Assembly: GCA_035524095.1 (NCBI GenBank)
Contig: DATKPK010000230.1
Span: forward strand, 1 to 17,049
Source: DATJUF01 sp035524095
GTDB taxonomy: Bacteria; Desulfobacterota; Binatia; Binatales; Binataceae
Direction of reading: 5' to 3'
DNA: 17,049 nucleotides
Under the pieces are notes generated by a model. The model had not been told where the DNA came from. It did not search any database and saw nothing but the letters and a program-made list of their open reading frames with translations. This document shows positions 8,497 through 15,637 of the stretch, in pieces; position 1 is the stretch's first letter, and each line of letters begins with the position of its first letter. The translations under genes and the position numbers were made by a program.

Positions 8497-9708
8497 TCAT
8501 TGTGCGCTTGCCGGTTTCTCTTGCTTCGCATCCGGTGAAAAGCCGCATCCGCGGCATTCACCCGCATCAATCATCAAACAAAGTTTTTGAGTGATCAGTG
8601 CGCCGGCTTGCGCGTGGCCGGCGGCGTTCCAATGGCCGAAACCCATCGGCGTGTTATAGAAGCCGTGCAGGAAAACATGATGCTGCTCAGCATATTGCGC
8701 GAGCGGTTGGGCGAGATTGAGCACGGCAAAGCCGTCGCGCTGGCCCAATGCTGCGATGCGGCGATCCGGATAGAAAAGATCGGGCACGTGCAGTTGCTTG
8801 ATGAATTTCTCGCGTACGGCAGGGTCGGGCCAGACCTGGATCCCGGTATCCTCGGTGACCGCAAGAAACATTGCGCCGTGCTTGACCACTTCGTCGTGTG
8901 TCGCTGCGATCAAGCCTTCAGTTACCTGCCATGCGTCCTGCCATGATTTTTCGATCGGCGGACTATAAATACTGTAGTTGATGGCACGTTCCACCGGATG
9001 TTCGGGGGTTGGACCGCCATGTCCGTCGCGCACGATTTCCCAAGTATTAGTGAAAAGATCGAGCAGCCGAAGGTCGCGATAATCGAAGCGAGCCATGCAC
9101 CACAATTTGAAACTCGGCGAATCCTCGAACGGACCTGTTAGCCGCAGTCGGCCTTGATCATAAATAAAGAACGGCCGGCACTGGTCACCTTCAAGCACGA
9201 CGGAATTGTTGCGGATGTCGTTGCCCAGAAAGATTGCGAGCACCACAATATCCGGTTGATATGACCAAACCTTCGCGCGCAGGGAGAAGAGTTCCTGTGC
9301 GGTCCCATAGCCGTCGACACCGAAATTCAAAGCCTCGACGCGCTTCCCTTTCAGTGCTGGGCAGTTGGCCAACTCGCGCCCGATGACGGCGGTGAAGGTT
9401 TTATCTTCGGCGACCTGGATAGCCTCGACATAGGAGTCTCCGAGCACTGCCACGCGGACAACACCGGGAGGCTTTGGGCGCGCGTAGTCCGGGCCACGAA
9501 AGCCGTCGGCGTTGATACGTACGTAGGATTCGCCTTCGCGGTCATACCGTCCATGAGCGCCAGGATTCAGGCCCCATCCGCGATAAGCGTCGTAACGATA
9601 GAAATACGGAAACCAGCGATTAGCGATCCGGATACCGATATCGGCGACGCCCAAGGCGAGGCCAAAGCCAAAGCCGATCAAGGCGAGGATTCCGAGGAAT
9701 TTTTTCAT
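8497..9708 (-). CDS. Membrane-anchored SGNH/GDSL hydrolase-like protein
   Basis: 403 residues from ATG 9708 (a TTG directly upstream gives one more). Residue numbers below start at this ATG. A hydrophobic N-terminus (about 4-22) after MKK suggests a signal anchor, placing the rest outside the inner membrane. The SGNH blocks are visible: block I VAVLGDSYVEA with nucleophile S92, block II NFGVDGYGTAQE with G133, block III AIFLGNDIRNN with N163, and block V GHWNAAGH with H359 and H365. The acidic residue often two positions before the HWN histidine is absent (GFGHWN). The family includes esterases and periplasmic O-acetyl transferases or esterases of polysaccharides (AlgX/AlgJ type). The neighbourhood suggests action on acyl groups of a surface glycan, but substrate and direction are unknown. 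The cysteine-containing tail (CRGCG) is unusual. Confidence 0.8.
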   Translation of the reverse strand: MKKFLGILALIGFGFGLALGVADIGIRIANRWFPYFYRYDAYRGWGLNPGAHGRYDREGESYVRINADGFRGPDYARPKPPGVVRVAVLGDSYVEAIQVAEDKTFTAVIGRELANCPALKGKRVEALNFGVDGYGTAQELFSLRAKVWSYQPDIVVLAIFLGNDIRNNSVVLEGDQCRPFFIYDQGRLRLTGPFEDSPSFKLWCMARFDYRDLRLLDLFTNTWEIVRDGHGGPTPEHPVERAINYSIYSPPIEKSWQDAWQVTEGLIAATHDEVVKHGAMFLAVTEDTGIQVWPDPAVREKFIKQLHVPDLFYPDRRIAALGQRDGFAVLNLAQPLAQYAEQHHVFLHGFYNTPMGFGHWNAAGHAQAGALITQKLCLMIDAGECRGCGFSPDAKQEKPASAQ

Positions 9709-9935
9709 CAAATGGGAAAAGCTTGAATCTCCACGGCTGGGGCTAGCACAAGAAGTTCCGGGGCAGCGAAAGTCTCTTCGACCTGAGTGGCGAAGTCAAT
9801 CGCAGATGATGTGCGTACTTTCGGGGTCGCGATTGTTGGCGATATCACTATCCATGTGCCTTTTGCGCAACCGCCGGCTTTTCGGTAGAGCATTACGGCG
9901 TCACGACCACTGAGGATTTTTCAGAGGTAGATGAA
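9709..9935. other. Divergent intergenic region
   Basis: This 227-bp stretch separates the SGNH-like gene (minus) from the luciferase-like gene (plus) and must hold whatever promoters they use. No convincing -35/-10 pair was found on either strand. The only clear signal is AGAGG at 9923-9927, 8 nt before ATG 9936. A 61-codon minus frame (ATG 9893 to TGA 9708) ends with its stop sharing one base with the SGNH start; it resembles nothing I recognise and has no ribosome-binding site. Confidence 0.5.
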
Positions 9936-10991
9936 ATGCTTTCATTTGGCTATATGCCAGACACCCATGGCGGACCTTACGAGCAGCCGGAACCAGGCCC
10001 CGAACGCAGTGCAGATTTCGCTGAGCAGCTGCTGCACGAGGCTGAAGCGGCCGAGCATAACGGGTTCGATGGTGTGTTTGTGCCCGAGCGTCACGCGCGC
10101 ACCGAATGCATGTTTCCGAGTCCATTACCGCTGATGGCGGCGATCGCGGCGCGGACGAGCCGGGTCAAGGTCGGCACAGATATCCTGATGCCGCCGCTCT
10201 ACAATCCTGTCCATCTGGCGCAGGCGTCAGCCTTAATTGATGTGCTCTCGCGCGGCCGATTAATCTTCGGCGTGGGGGTCGGGTACCATCCTCGCTATTT
10301 CGACCATTTTGGCGTCCCGATCAAGCAGCGCGAGGGCCGCTTTGAAGAATCACTTGAAATTATCAACAAGGCCTGGACGGCGACTGGCCCGTTTGCCCAT
10401 CACGGCAAGTACTACAACTTTGACGCGATTCATCTGACGCCTAAACCATATCAACGGCCGCGTCCGCCGATCTGGATTGGTGCTTTCGGTCCAAAGTCGA
10501 TTGCACGGGCGGGGCGGCTCGGCGATGTCTGGACGATGGCGCCGTTCTTTGACCCGGTCGACAAAATCAAAGCTCAAGTGGACATCTATCGGGAAGCTGC
10601 GGCCAAAGCTGGGAAGACCCCGCGGATCGCGCTATTGCGCGATGGTTGGCTGGCTTCATCAGTTGAGGAAGCAGAGCACACCTTCGGGAGATTGTGGCTG
10701 GAAGAGTGCAAATTCTATTTTCAGTGGGGGATGCTTGAGCCGACGGCGGAGTTTGCGGCCGAGAGTGATTTCACTCTAGAAAAAATTCGCGGGCGTCACT
10801 ACCCGCTGATGGGAACTGCGGAGGATTGGCTGGAGGGGCTGGATTTTTGGAACCGGGCCTTAGGCGGAATCGAATGGTTTGTGTTGCGTGTAAGGATTCC
10901 CCTCGGGCCAGAGCCGGCTAAGGTTCTGGAGTGTATCCGGCGGCTGGGTAACGAGGTTTTGCCCAGGGCTCGCGAGTTGGCGTCGAGCTAG
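9936..10991 (+). CDS. Luciferase-like (LLM class) flavin-dependent oxidoreductase
   Basis: 351 residues, a typical length for the bacterial-luciferase-like superfamily (TIM barrel using FMNH2 or F420). Family landmarks in order: GFDGVFVPERH (residues 43-53), RVKVGTDILMPPLYNPVHLA (76-95), LSRGRLIFGVGVGYHPRYFD (104-123) followed by FGVPIKQREGRFEESLEI, then LTPKPYQRPRPPIWIGAFGP and a late MGTAEDWLE. This LSRGR-FGVGVGY block marks the LLM oxidoreductase group. Cofactor (FMN or F420) and substrate cannot be read from sequence. The start ATG 9936 has AGAGG 8 nt upstream. It stands alone between minus-strand genes and has no obvious tie to glycan synthesis. Its stop lies 8 nt from that of the convergent RodZ-like gene. 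Confidence 0.92.
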   Translation: MLSFGYMPDTHGGPYEQPEPGPERSADFAEQLLHEAEAAEHNGFDGVFVPERHARTECMFPSPLPLMAAIAARTSRVKVGTDILMPPLYNPVHLAQASALIDVLSRGRLIFGVGVGYHPRYFDHFGVPIKQREGRFEESLEIINKAWTATGPFAHHGKYYNFDAIHLTPKPYQRPRPPIWIGAFGPKSIARAGRLGDVWTMAPFFDPVDKIKAQVDIYREAAAKAGKTPRIALLRDGWLASSVEEAEHTFGRLWLEECKFYFQWGMLEPTAEFAAESDFTLEKIRGRHYPLMGTAEDWLEGLDFWNRALGGIEWFVLRVRIPLGPEPAKVLECIRRLGNEVLPRARELASS

Positions 10992-11006
10992 CCGACCAGC
11001 TACTCG
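10984..11006. terminator. Inverted repeat joining two convergent stop codons
   Basis: CGAG-c-TAGC (10984-10992) pairs with GCTA-CTCG (10999-11006): an 8-bp stem with one bulged C around a 6-nt loop. The TAG stop of the luciferase-like gene (10989-10991) and the TAG stop of the minus-strand gene (11000-11002) both lie in the stem. It is the only room for a shared terminator, since the genes are 8 nt apart; no U-tract follows on either side. Confidence 0.3.
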
Positions 11007-12328
11007 GTACCGCCTGGAGGAGGAACGGGTTCGCTGGCGAAGTGGACCGGCGCGGCATGCTGAACGGGGGCCGGGACCTCAGATGCCGGTTGGTTTTGGG
11101 CGGATGGTATCGTCGCCGAAGCGACGCTGGCCGCGGGCATCGTCCCTTGAACGTCGCTTTGGACGGTCTCGGGTAGTGGTGGGCCTGAGTTATCGTTTGG
11201 CATCACATCGTGCTGGGGATTGACGTCGGTCGTTTCGTCGCCGTCCAAATGATGACGCTGGTGGAGCAACATCCAGCCCGCGATGATGGCGACCACTGCC
11301 AGCGCCCCAAGGATTGCCCAGAGGTTGGAAGGTGCGCGCTCAGTATCGACGGGTGAGCTCGGCAGAGCAGGTCCTGGACTGTTTTCGGCCCTTTGGACTT
11401 CGCGGACGAAACGAATCGCCACGTCCTCAGAGTCCAGTCCCAAATATTCGGAATAACGACGCAGGAAGGGCAGCAGGTAGAGCTGATCGGCTATCATCGA
11501 ATAGTCGTTGCTCTCCATCATTCGCAGGTAATGAGCCGGGATTCTTGTGTCGCGCGCTGCATCTTCGCGGGTGACGACGCGTTTTTCGCGGCTCGCAAGG
11601 AGATACATCCCAAGACTCGGTTCACTACTTTCCGGATTCTTGGGAGCGCCATTGGCCGTAGGCTCTGCAGAGGTTCGTTCCGGGAAAGCCTCGCCCATCC
11701 GTCCCACCGACGCCTCTCCAGGCAGGGTGATAGAAGCGCCGATTACGGTTTTGGACGAACCTAGGGGGCGGCGTTCGAGTGGCTGATCAGCCGTCGGGTT
11801 CGACAAATCAATGATCGGAGGGACACTGGGACTCTGGTCCGGTTCTTGTCGATCCTGTTGGAGCGCTTGCTCCGATGTGTCGGCTACTGCGCTAAGCAGG
11901 TCAATCGCTCGGATCTCGCCATCAGCGCTGGCGCCATTGGAACCACCGTTTGTTCCATTTTTGTGGGCGGGCACAGCAGAAACGCTGGGTTTCGATTCAG
12001 TTACCCGAGCCGGTTGCGCCATAGGTTCGACAGCCGAAGCTGCTTCGACCGACGTCCGTGTTTGGGCGAAGACTTGGTTCAAAGCAATGCTACTATGATC
12101 AGCGAGGGGTTCATCCATTCCTACCTTCAGCTGATCCGCCGCCGCTCTAATCTGATCTGTGACGATCTTGAACTCATCGGCGCTCGGTTTTCCGTTTTTA
12201 TCCACCATCCCCGCCACGACTGCTTTGATTTCGTTCACCGGAATCCTCGTTTTTATTAACGATCCGTCGGATTCTGTCCCACCGTCCAGGGCCGCATGCC
12301 AGCGACCGATTGTCCAATTGATTTTCAC
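11000..12328 (-). CDS. RodZ-like HTH membrane protein with long N-terminal extension
   Basis: 442 residues from GTG 12328; the stop of an upstream unassigned minus frame overlaps this codon, and no Shine-Dalgarno is seen. From the N-terminus: a small, partly helical segment (1-75); a long polar, Pro/Ser/Ala-rich, probably disordered stretch (about 76-236); a RodZ/HTH_25-type helix-turn-helix domain (about 238-312, SLGMYLLASREKRVVTREDA to the RRYSEYLGL block); one membrane helix (about 336-355, LWAILGALAVVAIIAGWMLL); and a Pro-rich, presumably periplasmic tail of about 85 residues. The HTH-then-TM order is that of RodZ, which links MreB filaments to the cell-wall machinery, but RodZ normally has the HTH at its extreme N-terminus. 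A role in cell shape or envelope assembly is inferred; a membrane-bound regulator is the alternative. Confidence 0.75.
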   Translation of the reverse strand: MKINWTIGRWHAALDGGTESDGSLIKTRIPVNEIKAVVAGMVDKNGKPSADEFKIVTDQIRAAADQLKVGMDEPLADHSSIALNQVFAQTRTSVEAASAVEPMAQPARVTESKPSVSAVPAHKNGTNGGSNGASADGEIRAIDLLSAVADTSEQALQQDRQEPDQSPSVPPIIDLSNPTADQPLERRPLGSSKTVIGASITLPGEASVGRMGEAFPERTSAEPTANGAPKNPESSEPSLGMYLLASREKRVVTREDAARDTRIPAHYLRMMESNDYSMIADQLYLLPFLRRYSEYLGLDSEDVAIRFVREVQRAENSPGPALPSSPVDTERAPSNLWAILGALAVVAIIAGWMLLHQRHHLDGDETTDVNPQHDVMPNDNSGPPLPETVQSDVQGTMPAASVASATIPSAQNQPASEVPAPVQHAAPVHFASEPVPPPGGTE

Positions 12329-12573
12329 ATATCCGTCAAAACCATAGACGGACGGCGGTTAGGAAGCGTGGTTGGCTCGGGAAGGAGGATCGCCGTTGCG
12401 TCAGTGCCGGAGCATTCAAGAGGCAGGCACCGGTTTCGCGAAGAGGCCTTTCCTCGAATAAAAGCTTCGCACATAGGTATGATGAAGGCCACTCCATGTG
12501 ACTGTGGCACCTAATGCTGTCGGAGTTGCCTACGGGCCCCGTCTCGAGTCACTTCACCACCTCGTCCACCCCA

Positions 12574-12605
12574 CGCTCCCACCATAGTGTGAGCGGGCTT
12601 CGCCC
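12574..12605. repeat. Tandem GC-rich inverted repeats
   Basis: CGCTCCCAC (12574-12582) and GTGTGAGCG (12587-12595) form a 9-bp stem with one mismatch and a CATA loop. Directly abutting it, GGGCTTCGCCC (12595-12605) folds into a 3-4 bp hairpin. The pair could be part of a structured RNA, a leader or a REP-like element. No second copy was noticed in the window. Confidence 0.5.
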
Positions 12606-12629
12606 TGTTCCCCCCTCTTTCGTAAGCCG

Positions 12630-12662
12630 AAAAGGTGCAAGAGCCTACTCCGGCACCCCTTT
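12630..12662 (-). terminator. Candidate terminator of the ArnT-like gene
   Basis: On the minus strand GGTGC-cg-GAG-tagg-CTC-tt-GCACC forms a two-part stem followed by TTTT (complement of 12630-12633); flanking A-rich and T-rich bases (AAA at 12631, TTT at 12660) extend the pairing across a 2-nt bulge. It lies about 110-145 nt downstream of the ArnT-like stop at 12774 and would end that transcript. The U-run is short. Confidence 0.45.
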
Positions 12663-12773
12663 CTTACTAGCTAAGACTATTGGCTGCAGTTAGGCAATCG
12701 AAATCAAGCGCAAACAATATGAAAAATCACCTTAAACAATGTCGGATTCACCAGTCTGCGTCCATAAATTCTT

Positions 12774-14465
12774 CTAGCGGCAAGCCGCAGCTTCGGATGG
12801 CGTGGGTACGGGACGGTTCAACAGAGCGAATTTCTTGCCCTCGCATCCGATAATAGAGCCTGCGGGCTGCAACAAGGCTTTCAGATGAGTCAGGTCATTG
12901 CGGTTGGCGATCAGAACGACGCAGGAGGGCGACGACCATAGCGATGCGAACTGTGCGTCGGTCGCGATAAAGCTCCCGAGGGCATCGGGAGTATCGCCAA
13001 ATGAGGCAAGTTCGCCACGGTAGCCGACCAAAATTTCGCGGTTGCCCGTATAGAACGGCAGGGCCTGGATTTGGTGATGGTAGGAAGTCAGATCGCATCC
13101 GTTGAGATATGGCTGGATGGCACGCGCTAATTCACGGTACGAATAAAGTGGGGCGGCGTCGAGGCGTCCCCTCATCAGGGCGGCCATCATGAGAAGCACA
13201 CCGGCGGCGATCACAGCGGGTGTGAGGCGTGGCTGGGACCAATTGGAGCCTAATAGTGCAAGACCGCTTCCAGCGAATAGCGCGAACGCCGCCGCTATCA
13301 GATCGAGACGTAGACCGAGCGGCAGACTTTCGCGAGCGAAGAAAGCGGCCGTGGTTACGGCAATAACGACCGCTGAGTTGAGAATGAATAAGCCGGTCAA
13401 GATGCGGCTGGTGCGATGAGCTGGAAGTCTTGAGAGGCAAGCGAGGCCATAGCCCGCGATGATCGCAAGCGGAGGAAAAGCGGGAAGGATGTATTCGCCG
13501 AGCTTGGAGCGGGGAATCGAGAAGAAGATAAAGACGATCCCAAACCATAGCATGAGGAAACGTAGGGCCGAGAGTTGCGAGTGCTTGTTGGCGATCGGGT
13601 CGGTACGGAGGAGTTCGATGGTGCCGAGCGGCGCGAAATAACACCAGGGCCACATCCCAGCGATCACGACTGGAATGAAAAAACAGGGTCCCCATCCATG
13701 CTCGGTGTTGGCTAGATAGCGATGGAAGTGTTCGTGGATGATAAAAAACTGGAGGAAGTCAGGGTTGCGATGGGCCGTTACGACGAACCAGGGCAGCGCA
13801 ATCGCCAAATAGATGAGGATGCAAGCGAGCCACGGAATGCGCAATGAATCCCTGATACGGCCTTCAAGAGTCAGCCAAGCGAGGGCAACAGCACCGGCCA
13901 GGAGGAGTGCGACTGGACCTTTGGCCAGTGTGCCGAACGCGAGCATCGCGGACGCCGCGAGCATCCAGCGGCGGCCGGCGACGCTTTCGAAGGATTCAGA
14001 AGTCGCCGCCGCATAAAAAGCGGAAAGTGCGGCGGTGAAAAAGAACGCCAACGCGGGATCGGGAGTGGCAAAGCGGGCGAAAGCGAAGAACAAAGGACTA
14101 AGGGCAAGTCCTAGAGCTGCGAGGAGGCCCGCCGCGATACCGAAGAGAGCTTCGCCCAGCGCTTCGGTAATTCCGACCTGACCCGCGCTGAAAACGGCGG
14201 CTTGGCATCGGACGGCGAATTCATTAGTTCCAAAGACCCTAAGAGAGGCGGCGGTGAGCCAATAGACGAGTGGGGGCTTCTCGAAATAGCGTACCCAATC
14301 GTTGTGAGGGGTTACGTAGTCACCCGTGACGATCATCTCGCGCGCAACTTCGGCGTAGCGGCCTTCGTCGGGTTCCCATAGAGCGGGGCGGCCGAGGCCG
14401 GCAAAGTACAGGACCGCCGCGAAGATCGTGCAGAGAGCGGCGCGATGGCCGCGCGTTAAGCGCAT
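12774..14465 (-). CDS. arnT: ArnT-like glycosyltransferase (GT83, PMT superfamily)
   Basis: 563 residues from ATG 14465; an in-frame TTG at 14501 would add 12. The size matches E. coli ArnT (about 550). It has a multi-spanning membrane half and a C-terminal soluble part of about 120 residues. The first periplasmic loop carries the family marks: LWEPDEGRYAEVAREMIVTG (residues 29-48, acidic pair D33-E34) and RYFEKPPLVYWLTAAS (59-74), the FEKP being a well-conserved ArnT element; RFATPDPALAFFF and TLAKGPVALLL follow. ArnT moves 4-amino-4-deoxy-L-arabinose from undecaprenyl phosphate to lipid A outside the inner membrane, lowering surface charge and giving polymyxin resistance. GT83 members of other specificity share this fold, so the substrate is inferred from the divergent ArnC-like gene. 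Confidence 0.82.
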   Translation of the reverse strand: MRLTRGHRAALCTIFAAVLYFAGLGRPALWEPDEGRYAEVAREMIVTGDYVTPHNDWVRYFEKPPLVYWLTAASLRVFGTNEFAVRCQAAVFSAGQVGITEALGEALFGIAAGLLAALGLALSPLFFAFARFATPDPALAFFFTAALSAFYAAATSESFESVAGRRWMLAASAMLAFGTLAKGPVALLLAGAVALAWLTLEGRIRDSLRIPWLACILIYLAIALPWFVVTAHRNPDFLQFFIIHEHFHRYLANTEHGWGPCFFIPVVIAGMWPWCYFAPLGTIELLRTDPIANKHSQLSALRFLMLWFGIVFIFFSIPRSKLGEYILPAFPPLAIIAGYGLACLSRLPAHRTSRILTGLFILNSAVVIAVTTAAFFARESLPLGLRLDLIAAAFALFAGSGLALLGSNWSQPRLTPAVIAAGVLLMMAALMRGRLDAAPLYSYRELARAIQPYLNGCDLTSYHHQIQALPFYTGNREILVGYRGELASFGDTPDALGSFIATDAQFASLWSSPSCVVLIANRNDLTHLKALLQPAGSIIGCEGKKFALLNRPVPTPSEAAACR

Positions 14466-14616
14466 CGCAAGCAGTGTCCAAGTGTGAGCGGGAGGGGTCA
14501 ATCGCCATGATGCGCTGAGCGATACTGCCGGAGGGCAGGGTGTGCGGAGAGCGGGGGGTGGTTGCGTTGAGTGCAGCGGGATAGCATGATCGAGCCTTCA
14601 TTCTGTGTACGAATAG
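14466..14616. promoter_or_regulatory. Divergent promoter region between arnT-like and arnC-like genes
   Basis: 151 bp separate the two starts. For the plus strand, TTGCGT (14562-14567), a 17-nt spacer and CATGAT (14585-14590) form a weak sigma-70-like promoter whose transcript would start about 20 nt before ATG 14617. CTGCC-ggag-GGCAG (14525-14538) is a perfect 5-bp inverted repeat near the middle that could be an operator for both genes. No PmrA-box-like repeat (CTTAAG pairs) was seen. Confidence 0.3.
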
Positions 14617-15630
14617 ATGATGAGCAGCCCGGGGAAAATCACGCCTATTCGCGAGCCGCTGACACGCTCGAATGAATCGGTCTCTATCGTGGTGCCGGTC
14701 TATAACGAGGCGGCGAACCTAGGGACGCTATGGTCGCGACTCGGGCCGGTCATGAATCGCCTCGGGCGCGAATGCGAAGCGATTTTCGTCGATGACGGTT
14801 CGGCAGACGACTCGCTTGAGATCCTCCGGAAGTTGTCAGGTGAGGATTCGCGCGTGCGAGTGGTGGAGTTGGCACGGAATTTCGGACAGCATTCAGCGAT
14901 TCTAGCAGGTTTTCGAAGCTGCCGGGGGGAGATCGTTGTCACACTCGACGCCGATCTGCAAAATCCGCCGGAAGAGATACCGCGTCTGATCGAAGCGATT
15001 GATGCAGGCAACGACGTCGTCGGCGGATGGCGCGAGGAGCGTCAGGATCGGCCTTACCGCCGATATGCTTCGCGATTACATAACCATCTGACGTCGCTAA
15101 TCGTCGGCGTGCCTATGCATGATTACGGTTGTATGTTGCGGGCATATCGGCGGCACATAATCGATACGGTGGTGGCCTGCGACGAGAAAGCCGCCTTCGT
15201 GCCGGCGCTCGCGAACACTTTCGCCAAGCGCGTCTCTGAAATTCCGGTACAACATGCGGAGCGCTCAAGCGGCGAATCGAAGTACAATTTCTTCCAACTG
15301 GCGCATCTCAGCCTGAACCTGCTGACGGGCTTTTCGAGCCTACCGATTCAGGCCTTGAGTCTGACCGGGATCGGAATCTTCCTGCTCGATTTCTGCTTTG
15401 CGCTGTTCCTGCTGGGTCATCGGATCTTTCTCGGGCCACAGCGTGAAGGCGCGTTGTGGGTGCTGTTCTCCGTTCTGTTCTTCTTTATCGGATTGATTTT
15501 TCTCGCGATCGGCCTGATTGGCGAATACGTTGGAAGGATCTATCTAGAAGTGCGGCGCCGGCCGACCTATATCGTGCGCGCGATTCACGGTGAAGCCGGC
15601 GCTGGCGAGCCACCCTTTCCCCTCAGATGA
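14617..15630 (+). CDS. arnC: ArnC-like undecaprenyl-phosphate glycosyltransferase (GT2)
   Basis: 337 residues. A GT2 (GT-A) domain has VSIVVPVYNEAANL (residues 22-35), the first acidic pair VDDGSADDS (D59-D60) and the metal-binding TLDADLQNPPEEIPRLIEA (DAD at 111-113). HDYGCMLRAYRRHIIDTV (168-185) and EIPVQHAERSSGESKYNF (208-225) follow the E. coli ArnC sequence closely, more so than the related DPM1-like or GtrB enzymes. Two C-terminal membrane helices (about 250-268 and 280-302) anchor it. ArnC joins formylated 4-amino-4-deoxy-L-arabinose from UDP to undecaprenyl phosphate at the cytoplasmic face. The start ATG 14617 (second ATG 14620) has no clear Shine-Dalgarno. The formyltransferase follows at once, consistent with an arn-type operon. 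Confidence 0.9.
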   Translation: MMSSPGKITPIREPLTRSNESVSIVVPVYNEAANLGTLWSRLGPVMNRLGRECEAIFVDDGSADDSLEILRKLSGEDSRVRVVELARNFGQHSAILAGFRSCRGEIVVTLDADLQNPPEEIPRLIEAIDAGNDVVGGWREERQDRPYRRYASRLHNHLTSLIVGVPMHDYGCMLRAYRRHIIDTVVACDEKAAFVPALANTFAKRVSEIPVQHAERSSGESKYNFFQLAHLSLNLLTGFSSLPIQALSLTGIGIFLLDFCFALFLLGHRIFLGPQREGALWVLFSVLFFFIGLIFLAIGLIGEYVGRIYLEVRRRPTYIVRAIHGEAGAGEPPFPLR

Positions 15631-15637
15631 GCGTCGG

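Larger units (their letters stand above)
12329..12773. other. Long gene-free region with several hairpins
   Basis: This 445-bp stretch lies between the start of the RodZ-like gene and the stop of the ArnT-like gene, both on the minus strand. No credible protein gene was found; a 61-codon minus frame (12325-12510) looks random. It contains an imperfect repeat GCGAAG/CTTCGC (12438-12443 and 12465-12470), a GC palindrome (12532-12542), a strong hairpin (12574-12595) followed by GGGCTTCGCCC (12595-12605), and a terminator-like hairpin (12631-12662). The stretch 12660-12773 is more AT-rich and may hold a minus-strand promoter, but no clean -35/-10 pair could be assigned. Confidence 0.6.

Noticed and set aside
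12325..12510. 61-codon minus frame ending at the RodZ-like GTG start
   Set aside because: The sequence looks random, has no Shine-Dalgarno, and the GTGA overlap alone is not enough to call a gene.
12500..12665. Considered 6S RNA, SRP RNA, RNase P RNA, tmRNA and common riboswitches for the structured gap
   Set aside because: None of the diagnostic cores I looked for (for example the SRP GGAAGCAGCC loop or the RNase P GAGGAAAGTCC block) was found on either strand, so no family name is given.
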